A stretch of 5,072 bases of DNA from CAZZIZ01 sp964654535 (lineage in GTDB: Bacteria > Bacteroidota > Bacteroidia > Chitinophagales > UBA2359), in NCBI GenBank assembly GCA_964654535.1, contig CAZZIZ010000232.1:1-5072 (forward strand), written 5' to 3'. A program made the position numbers and the translations under genes. The notes below the pieces were generated by a model that was given only the letters and a program-made list of their open reading frames with translations, was not told the DNA's origin and searched no databases. Shown in pieces: positions 1 through 5,072 of the stretch (position 1 is its first letter; the number at the start of each line of letters is the position of its first letter).

Positions 1-83
1 CTACTCCCTACGGTCGTATACTTCCTATCCCTCACGCGAGGTTAATTTAAGACCTTGCAATTCTTCAGTCGTATATTCAAGAA
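1..83. other. Upstream leader, no gene recognised
   Basis: No coding region can be supported here. In the frame of the downstream broken gene there is a stop at 48-50, and the first ATG after it is at 84, so this stretch is leader and promoter territory for that gene or the tail of something outside the window. An 8-base direct repeat, GTCGTATA, occurs at 13-20 and 68-75. A weak CCTC/GAGG hairpin lies near 30-41. I could not place a convincing Bacteroidota promoter (TTG plus TAnnTTTG). Confidence 0.4.
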
Positions 84-1137
84 ATGGAAGGTTATAATAT
101 ATTTTACTCTTAGCAATCCGACTTAGATCCAGCAACCAACAACTACTTTATCAGAGAATGTTTGAAAACAGCCGCTAAAAAAGTTCAGAGCGATTTAGCT
201 GTTAAAGTAAAGGTTGACCACGATACAAAACGCGAACCTGGAAGTCCAGGTATAGTGGATACGATTTTTCGAAAAATCGAAATTTCTCAAATTTTCGTTT
301 GTGATATTACGATTGTAAACAAGGTGCAAAGCCGGTTTTGGAGTTTCTTATTCGAGAAGAGAAAAGTAAGGAATACTCCTAACCCCAATGTGCTCATTGA
401 ATTAGGTTATGCGATTAGAGTTCTTGGTTGGGAGCGAATTATCTGTATTAATCATTCTGGGTATTCCAGCCCGGAGGAACTACCGTTCGATATTCGGAAA
501 AATAGAATTTCTCCGTATGGCAAAAAGTCCAAAGGAAAGCTTCAATCGAAAGAAGCCTTAACGGCTTCGCTTAGAAATGCGATCAAAACTATTTTGAAAG
601 ATTATTCGAATATTTCAGAGAGACATGAATCTAACAGACTGGTTGGGATGGACTATGTTCTTTACAAAAGCTTCTTAAAAATATGCGATGAAGAGCATTT
701 AAAAAACAGCTTAGAGTTTGCGGCGAATCATTTGCGTAACGAGTTATGATTACCGCATTTGGGATGAGATATTACATTTCGGTAAATCGGCGAAGCATCG
801 ATTCGTTAATGAACAGTTGCAGGTAAACTTTGAAAGCTTTCTACTTCATCTAAAAACTTTTAGGAAGAGGTGTGCTGGATTATTGGAACCGGAATTTAGA
901 AGTATGAATCAAGATCTTTTGCGAAAAGAACGAGCTAAGACCATTTCGGTTGAAGAAAAGGAAGAGCTAGATAGGTCACAACTATATAAATTGATTCCCA
1001 TTAGAGGAGCTTCTCATAATGAGAGGGGGAAGCGTTACTCAAGCGTTGAATCAGAGTTGTGTCAAATATATAATCTGGCAATGGAGTCCTATCGTGAGTT
1101 TATTCATTCAGCAAAGGTTTTGCTTGTTCCTGGCTAG
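84..1137 (+). pseudogene. Broken IFYSWQSDL-family gene, TIR-like fold predicted (amber codon plus frameshift)
   Basis: Read from ATG at 84 the product starts MEGYNIFYS, meets TAG at 111-113, and continues in frame as QSDLDPATNNYFIREC. Proteins I recall with this opening have IFYSWQSDLP, so TAG sits exactly where Trp (TGG) is expected. Further family-like features follow: a GSPGIVDTIF segment near 240-270, a hydrophobic IFVCDITIV strand, and PNPNVLIELGYA at about 381-416. The Glu at 399-401 is the likely catalytic Glu if the fold is TIR-like or nucleoside-deoxyribosyltransferase-like. The frame ends at TGA 747-749, while the frame one base later is open from 715 to the TAA/TAG-type end at 1137 and has no ATG before about 904, so it reads as the displaced helical C-terminus. 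Removing one base between about 712 and 749 gives an uninterrupted 350-residue protein apart from the amber codon. An in-frame ATG-less restart, such as TTG at 159-161 (162 is AAA), could at most make an N-truncated product. TIR-like families include NAD-degrading effectors of phage defence, but a defence role here is only a guess. Confidence 0.75.
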
Positions 1138-1144
1138 CCGATTG

Positions 1145-1166
1145 TCTAATCTGGGTTAGATTCTTT
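1145..1166 (+). terminator. Weak hairpin followed by a T-rich run
   Basis: TCTAA at 1145-1149 pairs with TTAGA at 1156-1160, extended by one T-G wobble around a CTGG loop, and TTCTTT follows. It lies 8 bases after the end of the broken gene, so it could be its terminator. The stem is short and A/T-rich, so this is a weak call. Confidence 0.25.
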
Positions 1167-1217
1167 CGAATGAATTACTAAACCTGCAGCTGCGTTAGGG
1201 ATAGAGGCATTGTCTAA

Positions 1218-1295
1218 GCTCCTGTTGCAAAAAGCAAGAAAGGCTCTTAGCTCCTTAAGAGCTAGAAGTGCCTTTTGTTTTTTGCAGAACAGAGC
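1218..1295. repeat. Long imperfect hairpin, first arm of the structured element
   Basis: The two halves are near-complementary over about 34 positions around a CTTAA loop at 1254-1258. The pairs are GCTC with GAGC-like bases, CTGTT with AACAG (1222-1226 / 1288-1292), GCAAAAA with TTTTTGC, AAGGC with GCCTT, and AGCTC with GAGCT (1249-1253 / 1259-1263), with a few one- and two-base bulges. The T-rich right half (about 1273-1283) also resembles a terminator tail for transcripts arriving from the left. Confidence 0.65.
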
Positions 1296-1312
1296 GAGTG
1301 CCGAAAGCCCGA

Positions 1313-1378
1313 CCCTTGCCAATCTAGCAATCGTTTTTCGCTTTGCGAAAGAAGCGGTTTGCTAGATTGGCAGAAGGG
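1313..1378. terminator. Second hairpin arm, probable bidirectional terminator
   Basis: A perfect 14-base inverted repeat, TGCCAATCTAGCAA (1317-1330), pairs with TTGCTAGATTGGCA (1359-1372). It is lengthened by CCCT (1313-1316) with AGGG (1375-1378) across a two-base bulge. Inside it a smaller hairpin, TTTCGC-TTT-GCGAAA, occupies 1336-1350. The arm lies 33 bases beyond the usp stop on the minus strand and about 175 bases beyond the broken gene on the plus strand. The symmetric stem between convergent genes fits a two-way transcription stop, although a classic U-tract is missing on both sides. Confidence 0.5.
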
Positions 1379-1411
1379 TAACGCCCAGAGTATGAAAGCA
1401 ATCTTGTAAAA

Positions 1412-2374
1412 TTATGCTTCGCGAACCGTCGCTTCTTTGCGCCCGTTGCTCATGTACTGATTGAATTCCTTTGCCGATGTATTGATACTGCTGCGGTAGT
1501 TGGCAGTTTGTTTCCATATCAAAATCGGGATGTTTTCGTTTTCCTGGACAATATTCTCAGCGAAACTTCCAAGAAACAATCTCTTTAAACCAGTTTTGCC
1601 CTGCGACCCTAGAACTATTAGGTCGGCATTGTTTTGCTCTGCAAACTCGACTACGTGTATGCCTCCGACGGACTCGTAATTGACGTGAAACTTCGGATTG
1701 ACATCAACTCCCTTGAAGTCCAAATCGGTAATGAAGTTGTTGTAAGACTTAATAGCTGCGCTTTTTATTAGCGGTTCTGGCGCATCAAATCCTACTGGTT
1801 CGCCGGTTAAGTGCAATGGTAAACTGTAGAGGTGATATGGAAACAAAGTACTTTGGTGCTCGCTTTGTGCTAGCTGAAGTGCCATTTGAAAGGCGCTTTT
1901 GGAATATTGGCTAAAGTCAATAGGAACGACAATGGTTTCGCATTTGAACGAAGACTTTTCTGGAACCATTAATACCGAGCTAGGCGAATTGCGTACAATC
2001 TGCTGGGGTATGATGCCCCGACCACGGTGATATGGTTTTTTTCCAACGATTACTAAATCCACTTGCTTCAACTCCGCCCAATGGATTAGTTGCTTTGAAG
2101 GTGAGCCTTCTTTAATCTGATAGTCTATATCGAACTGCTCATAATTGATAAAGTACTTCCTTACTTGATTTTGTACTTTTCTTAAAAGGGTTTCGTCTAT
2201 GGGCAATGCGCTGGTTAATTGTTGCTCCTTCAGTGCGTTTAGGTCTTTCGCCACATGCAGAAAGTAAATTTTCTTTGTCTGGATTTTCTTCGCTAGATTT
2301 TCTGTGTATTGAATAACCTTCTTATCCAGTTCTGAAAAATCTAGTCCTACTAGCAGTCTTTTATATTGGTTCAT
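1412..2374 (-). CDS. Tandem-domain universal stress protein (UspA family)
   Basis: This 320-residue soluble protein has two Usp (Rossmann-like alpha/beta) domains, at about 1-138 and 145-288. The first opens YKRLLVGLDFSE and the second CETIVVPIDFSQ, the usual first strand with an Asp that contacts nucleotide. Domain 2 keeps the full ATP-binding motif G-x2-G-x9-G-S (G256, G259, G269, S270). Domain 1 has a degenerate version (GKKPYHRGRG, from 111) and probably does not bind ATP the same way. A hydrophilic tail of about 30 residues (289-320) follows. Tandem Usps of this size are common in Bacteroidota. There is no signal peptide or membrane segment, so it should be cytoplasmic. The start is the ATG at 2372-2374; no clear Shine-Dalgarno site precedes it. 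It is divergent from the kinase gene and shares with it the promoter region holding the Fnr-type box. Usps are known members of hypoxia regulons elsewhere (Mycobacterium DosR, Pseudomonas Anr), which fits this context. The family is certain, the precise role is not. Confidence 0.92.
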   Translation of the reverse strand: MNQYKRLLVGLDFSELDKKVIQYTENLAKKIQTKKIYFLHVAKDLNALKEQQLTSALPIDETLLRKVQNQVRKYFINYEQFDIDYQIKEGSPSKQLIHWAELKQVDLVIVGKKPYHRGRGIIPQQIVRNSPSSVLMVPEKSSFKCETIVVPIDFSQYSKSAFQMALQLAQSEHQSTLFPYHLYSLPLHLTGEPVGFDAPEPLIKSAAIKSYNNFITDLDFKGVDVNPKFHVNYESVGGIHVVEFAEQNNADLIVLGSQGKTGLKRLFLGSFAENIVQENENIPILIWKQTANYRSSINTSAKEFNQYMSNGRKEATVREA

Positions 2375-2454
2375 TGTTGGTGTTTTTTGGTTATAGCAGA
2401 CTCAAATCTCAGGTATTCGCACTATTTATCGAATGAGTAAGGTCATAGTTTAAG

Positions 2455-2468
2455 GTGATACCTATCAA
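2455..2468. promoter_or_regulatory. Fnr/FixK-type operator
   Basis: The sequence GTGATACCTATCAA matches TTGAT-N4-ATCAA at 9 of 10 fixed positions. Its centre (2461.5) is 61 bases before the kinase ATG and about 88 bases before the usp ATG. The downstream regulator has a Crp/Fnr DNA-binding domain whose recognition helix keeps the Glu and Arg that read TGA/TCA half-sites in this family, so autoregulation and control of usp are reasonable inferences. A different Fnr-like protein elsewhere in the genome could also be the ligand. Confidence 0.6.
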
Positions 2469-2490
2469 AAAACGTTTGAAACGGACTATT

Positions 2491-2498
2491 TACTTTTC
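2491..2498 (+). promoter_or_regulatory. Possible -7 element for the kinase operon
   Basis: TACTTTTC fits the Bacteroidota -7 consensus TAnnTTTG except for the last base. A start a few bases downstream (about 2503) would place the Fnr-type box at about -41.5, the class II activator position. No TTG at the usual -33 spacing is present (TTG at 2476-2478 is too close), as can happen at activator-dependent promoters. This is a weak motif taken on context. Confidence 0.3.
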
Positions 2499-2512
2499 AA
2501 GATCAATATCTT
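2499..2512. promoter_or_regulatory. Perfect 5-4-5 palindrome in the kinase leader
   Basis: AAGAT-CAAT-ATCTT is a perfect inverted repeat with the same half-site length and spacing as the Fnr-type box 30 bases upstream, but with different half-sites. It ends 10 bases before the ATG, just ahead of the AGGA (2513-2516) that could serve as ribosome binding site. It may be an operator overlapping the transcription start, or it may be chance. Confidence 0.3.
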
Positions 2513-2522
2513 AGGACGAGAA

Positions 2523-3953
2523 ATGAGTATGGATACAAATGAACTTCAAGAATTCCTAGGCGGTTTCTATGACCAGGTAAAGATTGCGATTGTAGCGCTT
2601 GATAGTAAGCGACAGTTCGTATATCAAAACAAGTCGGCGGAACTGTTGTCAGAATCTGTTTGGGGGCACACTGATAGTGGCAATAATCTGGTTTCGTTTA
2701 TACAAGGGGATTCTACTTTGTATGCCGAACTATCGAAGCAAGAAAGTGTGGTGTATGAGGTTCCTGGAAAGAGTGCAAAATCTGAAATGGTGTTCTCTCG
2801 TTTTGAGTTGGAAGCCAAAGGCGAGCCCGTGCAAATTGTTTCCATCAGTAGAAAGACCAACGAGCTCGGTGACGATTATTCTAATAGACTAAGGAAAATT
2901 ATTGATTCGGCGGTAGATGGTATTATAACGATTAGTAGTCGTGGTCTGATAGAAAGCATTAATCCAGCGGCTTTAAAGCTCTTTCAATTTGATGAAGAAG
3001 AAGTGTTGGGTCAAAATGTAAAGATGCTGATGCCTAATCCGCACCGAGATCAACATGATCAGTACTTAAGGAATTACAAAAAGACTGGGGTGAAAAAAGT
3101 AATTGGTCTAGGTCGAGAGGTGGAAGGACGAAGAAAGGACGGTACTCAGTTTCCTTTTCTGTTGAGTATTAGTGAATCGGTTGTGAATGGTATACTTAAC
3201 TACACGGGCATAATTCATGACATAAGCGACCGGCATAGAGCAGAGGAATTTGCGCGTGTCATTTCTAAGGAGAAACACCTGAACGAATTGAAGTCTAGAT
3301 TTATATCTATGGCGTCGCACGAGTTTAGAACTCCGCTTAGCACTATTGCTTCATCTGCATCTTTGGTGAAACGATACGATACCGAGGATACAGCTGATAA
3401 AAAAGAAAAGCACCTTGACCGCATTCAAAATATGGTGGACCACTTAACCACTATGCTCAACGACTTTTTATCAATAAGTAAGATTGAAGAGGACAAGATG
3501 AAGTGCGTGCGTACACATCTCAACGCGAAGGAGCTTTTTGAGGAGGTAATTACAGAGTTTCGGGATCAAAACACAGAGGGACAAAAGTTGTTTTTGGAAT
3601 ATGAAGGTGACGCTCAAGCAAGTCTAGACAAGCAGATGGTTACTAATATCCTGCACAATTTGATTTCGAATGCTGTAAAGTATTCGGAAGCGGGTAAACG
3701 TATTTGGGTGAACGTTAACGCTGAAAAAGAATATTTGAAGTTTACTGTAAAGGACGAAGGTATAGGCATTCCAGTTGACGAGCAGGCTCAGGTTTTCTCG
3801 AGATTTTTTAGAGCGAATAATGTGCGAGACATTCAAGGAACTGGTTTGGGGCTCAATATTGTCAGTAAATACGTTGACCTAATGGATGGGAGCATTGATT
3901 TTGAAAGTGCTTCTGGCGAAGGCAGTGCTTTTACAATTACCATACCGCAGTAA
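2523..3953 (+). CDS. Soluble PAS-PAS sensor histidine kinase with FixL-type heme pocket
   Basis: This 476-residue cytoplasmic kinase has no membrane segment. Residues about 8-110 form a divergent PAS-like domain. Residues about 120-237 form a FixL-like PAS, then come a short linker, a HisKA domain (about 250-322) with the phospho-acceptor His266 in SHEFRTP, and an HATPase domain (about 365-476) with N-box NLISNAVKYS, G1 DEGIGIP (from 411), F-box FSRFF and G2 GTGLGL. In the second PAS, His178 (QHDQYL) aligns without a gap to the proximal heme His200 of Bradyrhizobium FixL. Arg198, Val193, Leu214 and Ile216 fall at the positions of its Arg220, Ile215, Leu236 and Ile238 (numbering from memory). 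The expected role is autophosphorylation controlled by heme-bound O2, NO or CO, then transfer to the regulator encoded 23 bases downstream. The start ATG at 2523 is preceded by AGGA at 2513-2516; a second ATG is two codons on. The HD-x-Y stretch also occurs in PAS domains not shown to bind heme, so the ligand is inferred. The kinase call itself is firm. Confidence 0.93.
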   Translation: MSMDTNELQEFLGGFYDQVKIAIVALDSKRQFVYQNKSAELLSESVWGHTDSGNNLVSFIQGDSTLYAELSKQESVVYEVPGKSAKSEMVFSRFELEAKGEPVQIVSISRKTNELGDDYSNRLRKIIDSAVDGIITISSRGLIESINPAALKLFQFDEEEVLGQNVKMLMPNPHRDQHDQYLRNYKKTGVKKVIGLGREVEGRRKDGTQFPFLLSISESVVNGILNYTGIIHDISDRHRAEEFARVISKEKHLNELKSRFISMASHEFRTPLSTIASSASLVKRYDTEDTADKKEKHLDRIQNMVDHLTTMLNDFLSISKIEEDKMKCVRTHLNAKELFEEVITEFRDQNTEGQKLFLEYEGDAQASLDKQMVTNILHNLISNAVKYSEAGKRIWVNVNAEKEYLKFTVKDEGIGIPVDEQAQVFSRFFRANNVRDIQGTGLGLNIVSKYVDLMDGSIDFESASGEGSAFTITIPQ

Positions 3954-3976
3954 GTAACGAGCGAAAAAATGATGCA

Positions 3977-5023
3977 ATGAAAAAGATTTTAGTAATTGAA
4001 GACAATGCCAATGTGCGCGAGAATATTTGTGAAATTCTTGAATTAGCAGGTTACGAAGTATGTAATGCGGCTAATGGAAAATTGGGAGTTGCTGAAGCTA
4101 AGGAGCAGAAGCCCGATTTAATTCTCTGCGATATTATGATGCCGGAGTTAGATGGTTACGGTGTGCTCCATATTCTTAGTAAGAACCCCCAAACCGCTGC
4201 TGTGCCTTTTATTTTCTTAACCGCCAAGGCAGAGAAGGAAGATTTTAGAATGGGGATGAACTTAGGTGCAGATGACTACATTACCAAACCATTTAAGGAG
4301 TTGGATCTGCTTGATACCATAGAGAAGCGATTAAAGAAAGTGGAGCGACTCAGGGCTTCTTCTGCTCCAAGCGAATCCAATAGTTTTAGCTCTTTTTTCA
4401 GCGAAGCTAAAGCGAATAAAATTTTTGATAAGCTTGCCGACGAGTACGAAACCAGGAGCATTCCTGCTAAGCAGATTTTGTTTTCCGAAGGAACCTACGC
4501 GCACCATGTGTACTATATGCTTTCTGGAAAGGTAAAGTTGTTTCGTTCCAATGAATCGGGGAAGGAGTACATTACTGATATGTTGACCACGGGCAATTTT
4601 GTTGGTCATTTTGCCATCTTGGAAAACAAACCTTACACCAACTCTGCCTTAGCGGTTGAAGATTGTTCTTGTATTCTAATTCCTAAAGAAGACTTCTTGC
4701 AATTACTTTATAAAGATCGTGACGTTGCGAATCAATTTATCCGTATGCTATCAAATGAAGTAGATGATAAGGCGGAGAAACTGATTAATCTTGCTTACAA
4801 CTCAGTTCGAAAAAGAGTCGCCGACGCTATTATGGAGATTTACACAAGAGATGGAACTAGTGAGTTTCATATTTCAAGGGAGGACCTGGCGAACCTGACC
4901 GGGACGTCTAAAGAAACGGTTATTCGCACTTTGAGTGATTTCAAAGAAGAAGAGTACATAAGAATCGAAAAAAACCAGATTCACGTTCTAGCCCCTCAGG
5001 CGCTAAGCGATATCATCGGTTGA
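3977..5023 (+). CDS. Response regulator: REC fused to Crp/Fnr-type DNA-binding module
   Basis: This 348-residue protein has three parts. Residues 1-122 are a receiver with the acidic pair Glu8/Asp9, phospho-acceptor Asp52 (CDIMMPELDG), Thr82 and Lys104 (KPF), so all active-site residues are present. After a Ser-rich linker (about 127-142) comes a cNMP-binding-like beta roll (about 145-255), then a long dimer helix and a Crp-type winged helix-turn-helix (about 297-340). The recognition helix reads TSKETVIRTLSDF; Glu313 and Arg317 match the base-contacting Glu and Arg of Crp/Fnr. The roll lacks the Arg-Ser pair that holds cAMP phosphate (NSALAVED stands where RSATV would be expected), and there is no N-terminal Cys cluster like that of Fnr, so control probably comes from phosphorylation rather than cAMP or an Fe-S cluster. 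The start ATG at 3977 lies 23 bases after the kinase stop, which implies an operon and cognate pairing. It likely acts as a homodimer on Fnr-like sites, including perhaps 2455-2468. Confidence 0.93.
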   Translation: MKKILVIEDNANVRENICEILELAGYEVCNAANGKLGVAEAKEQKPDLILCDIMMPELDGYGVLHILSKNPQTAAVPFIFLTAKAEKEDFRMGMNLGADDYITKPFKELDLLDTIEKRLKKVERLRASSAPSESNSFSSFFSEAKANKIFDKLADEYETRSIPAKQILFSEGTYAHHVYYMLSGKVKLFRSNESGKEYITDMLTTGNFVGHFAILENKPYTNSALAVEDCSCILIPKEDFLQLLYKDRDVANQFIRMLSNEVDDKAEKLINLAYNSVRKRVADAIMEIYTRDGTSEFHISREDLANLTGTSKETVIRTLSDFKEEEYIRIEKNQIHVLAPQALSDIIG

Positions 5024-5044
5024 GCTGACCGCTGTCATAGGGGA

Positions 5045-5062
5045 TAGGCGTACCTGAGCCTA
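5045..5062 (+). terminator. Weak hairpin after the regulator gene
   Basis: TAGGC (5045-5049) and GCCTA (5058-5062) form a 5-base stem with an 8-base loop, 21 bases after the stop codon, followed by the short run GATTTG. It may be part of a terminator, but the window ends here and the stem is short. Confidence 0.2.
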
Positions 5063-5072
5063 GATTTGCTTA

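Larger units (their letters stand above)
1191..1386. repeat. Structured intergenic element, predicted three-way junction
   Basis: This gene-free block between the convergent broken gene and usp folds as a closed multi-arm structure. GCGTTA at 1192-1197 pairs with TAACGC at 1379-1384 and closes it. A long arm is built on GCTCCTGTT / AACAGAGC (1218-1295), with GGCAT (1206-1210) facing GTGCC (1298-1302) at its base. A second arm spans 1313-1378. The conserved-looking flanks GCGTTAGGGATAGAGGCAT, GCCGAAAGCCCGACCC and AGGGTAACGCC resemble a repeat I recall from many Bacteroidota intergenic regions. It may correspond to the Flavo-1 RNA motif, but I recall that match rather than having tested it. It could act as a bidirectional terminator, an RNA, or a dispersed non-coding repeat. 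Confidence 0.6.
2375..2522. promoter_or_regulatory. Divergent promoter region, usp and kinase operon
   Basis: This 148-base non-coding gap separates the start codons of two genes reading away from each other, so it must hold both promoters. It contains an Fnr/FixK-like palindrome (2455-2468), a second palindrome of the same 5-4-5 geometry (2499-2512), and a partial Bacteroidota -7 element on the plus strand (2491-2498). On the minus strand I could not place a convincing TAnnTTTG for usp. Confidence 0.7.

Noticed and set aside
13..75. Direct repeat GTCGTATA at 13-20 and 68-75 as a possible operator pair.
   Set aside because: An 8-base repeat 55 bases apart is not surprising by chance, and no regulator or promoter could be tied to it.
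25..147. Minus-strand open frame of about 40 codons opposite the start of the broken gene, with protein-like content near its end.
   Set aside because: It is bounded upstream by an in-frame stop (TTA at 148-150 on the plus strand), has no ATG, and lies opposite the family-matching IFYS/QSDL coding sequence, so it is probably a shadow.
712..749. Programmed ribosomal frameshift joining the two halves of the broken gene.
   Set aside because: I see no slippery heptamer or clear downstream stimulatory structure, and the same gene carries an amber codon, so a mutation is the simpler explanation.
1191..1386. Integron attC site, suggested by GCGTTAGGG and the paired TAACGC.
   Set aside because: GTTAGGG does not fit the GTTRRRY core, no integrase or cassette array is present, and the fold is a closed multi-arm junction rather than a single attC hairpin.
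2599..3836. Several 60-97 codon open frames on both strands inside the kinase gene.
   Set aside because: They overlap a kinase with all conserved motifs in frame and show no recognisable protein features of their own.
3969..3980. Three-codon upstream reading frame (ATG ATG CAA TGA) overlapping the regulator start codon.
   Set aside because: It is too short to assess and is expected by chance in A-rich leader sequence; nothing supports translational coupling through it.

Overview
The window looks like Bacteroidota DNA (Cytophagia or Flavobacteriia type). The evidence is an AT-leaning composition, weak or absent Shine-Dalgarno signals, a REC-Crp fusion regulator next to a tandem Usp, and an intergenic structured element with GCGTTAGGG / AGCCCGACCC / GGGTAACGC blocks that I recall from that phylum. 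No mobile-element gene, rRNA, tRNA or CRISPR array is visible.

Layout: (a) 84-1137 (+) is a broken gene of the family that begins IFYSWQSDL and carries a PNPNVLIELGYA motif, judged to have a TIR-like or nucleoside-deoxyribosyltransferase-like fold. Its conserved Trp codon is an amber stop, and a one-base frameshift separates the N- and C-terminal parts. (b) 1138-1411 is a gene-free junction between convergent genes. It is filled mostly by a multi-armed inverted-repeat element (1191-1386). (c) 1412-2374 (-) is a tandem universal stress protein. (d) 2375-2522 is a divergent promoter region with a 9/10 match to the Fnr/FixK box. (e) 2523-3953 (+) is a soluble PAS-PAS histidine kinase whose second PAS matches the FixL heme pocket. 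(f) 3977-5023 (+) is a response regulator in which a REC domain is fused to a Crp/Fnr DNA-binding module.

How the genes may work together: the kinase and regulator look like a compact version of the rhizobial FixL-FixJ-FixK cascade. A heme-PAS kinase would sense O2 (or NO/CO) and phosphorylate a receiver joined directly to an Fnr/FixK-like DNA-binding domain. The Fnr-type box between the kinase operon and the divergent usp gene is a plausible target, giving autoregulation and control of usp. Every step beyond the domain assignments is inference from sequence. The most interesting part of the window is this sensor/regulator/box/usp module, followed by the decayed TIR-like gene and the structured repeat.
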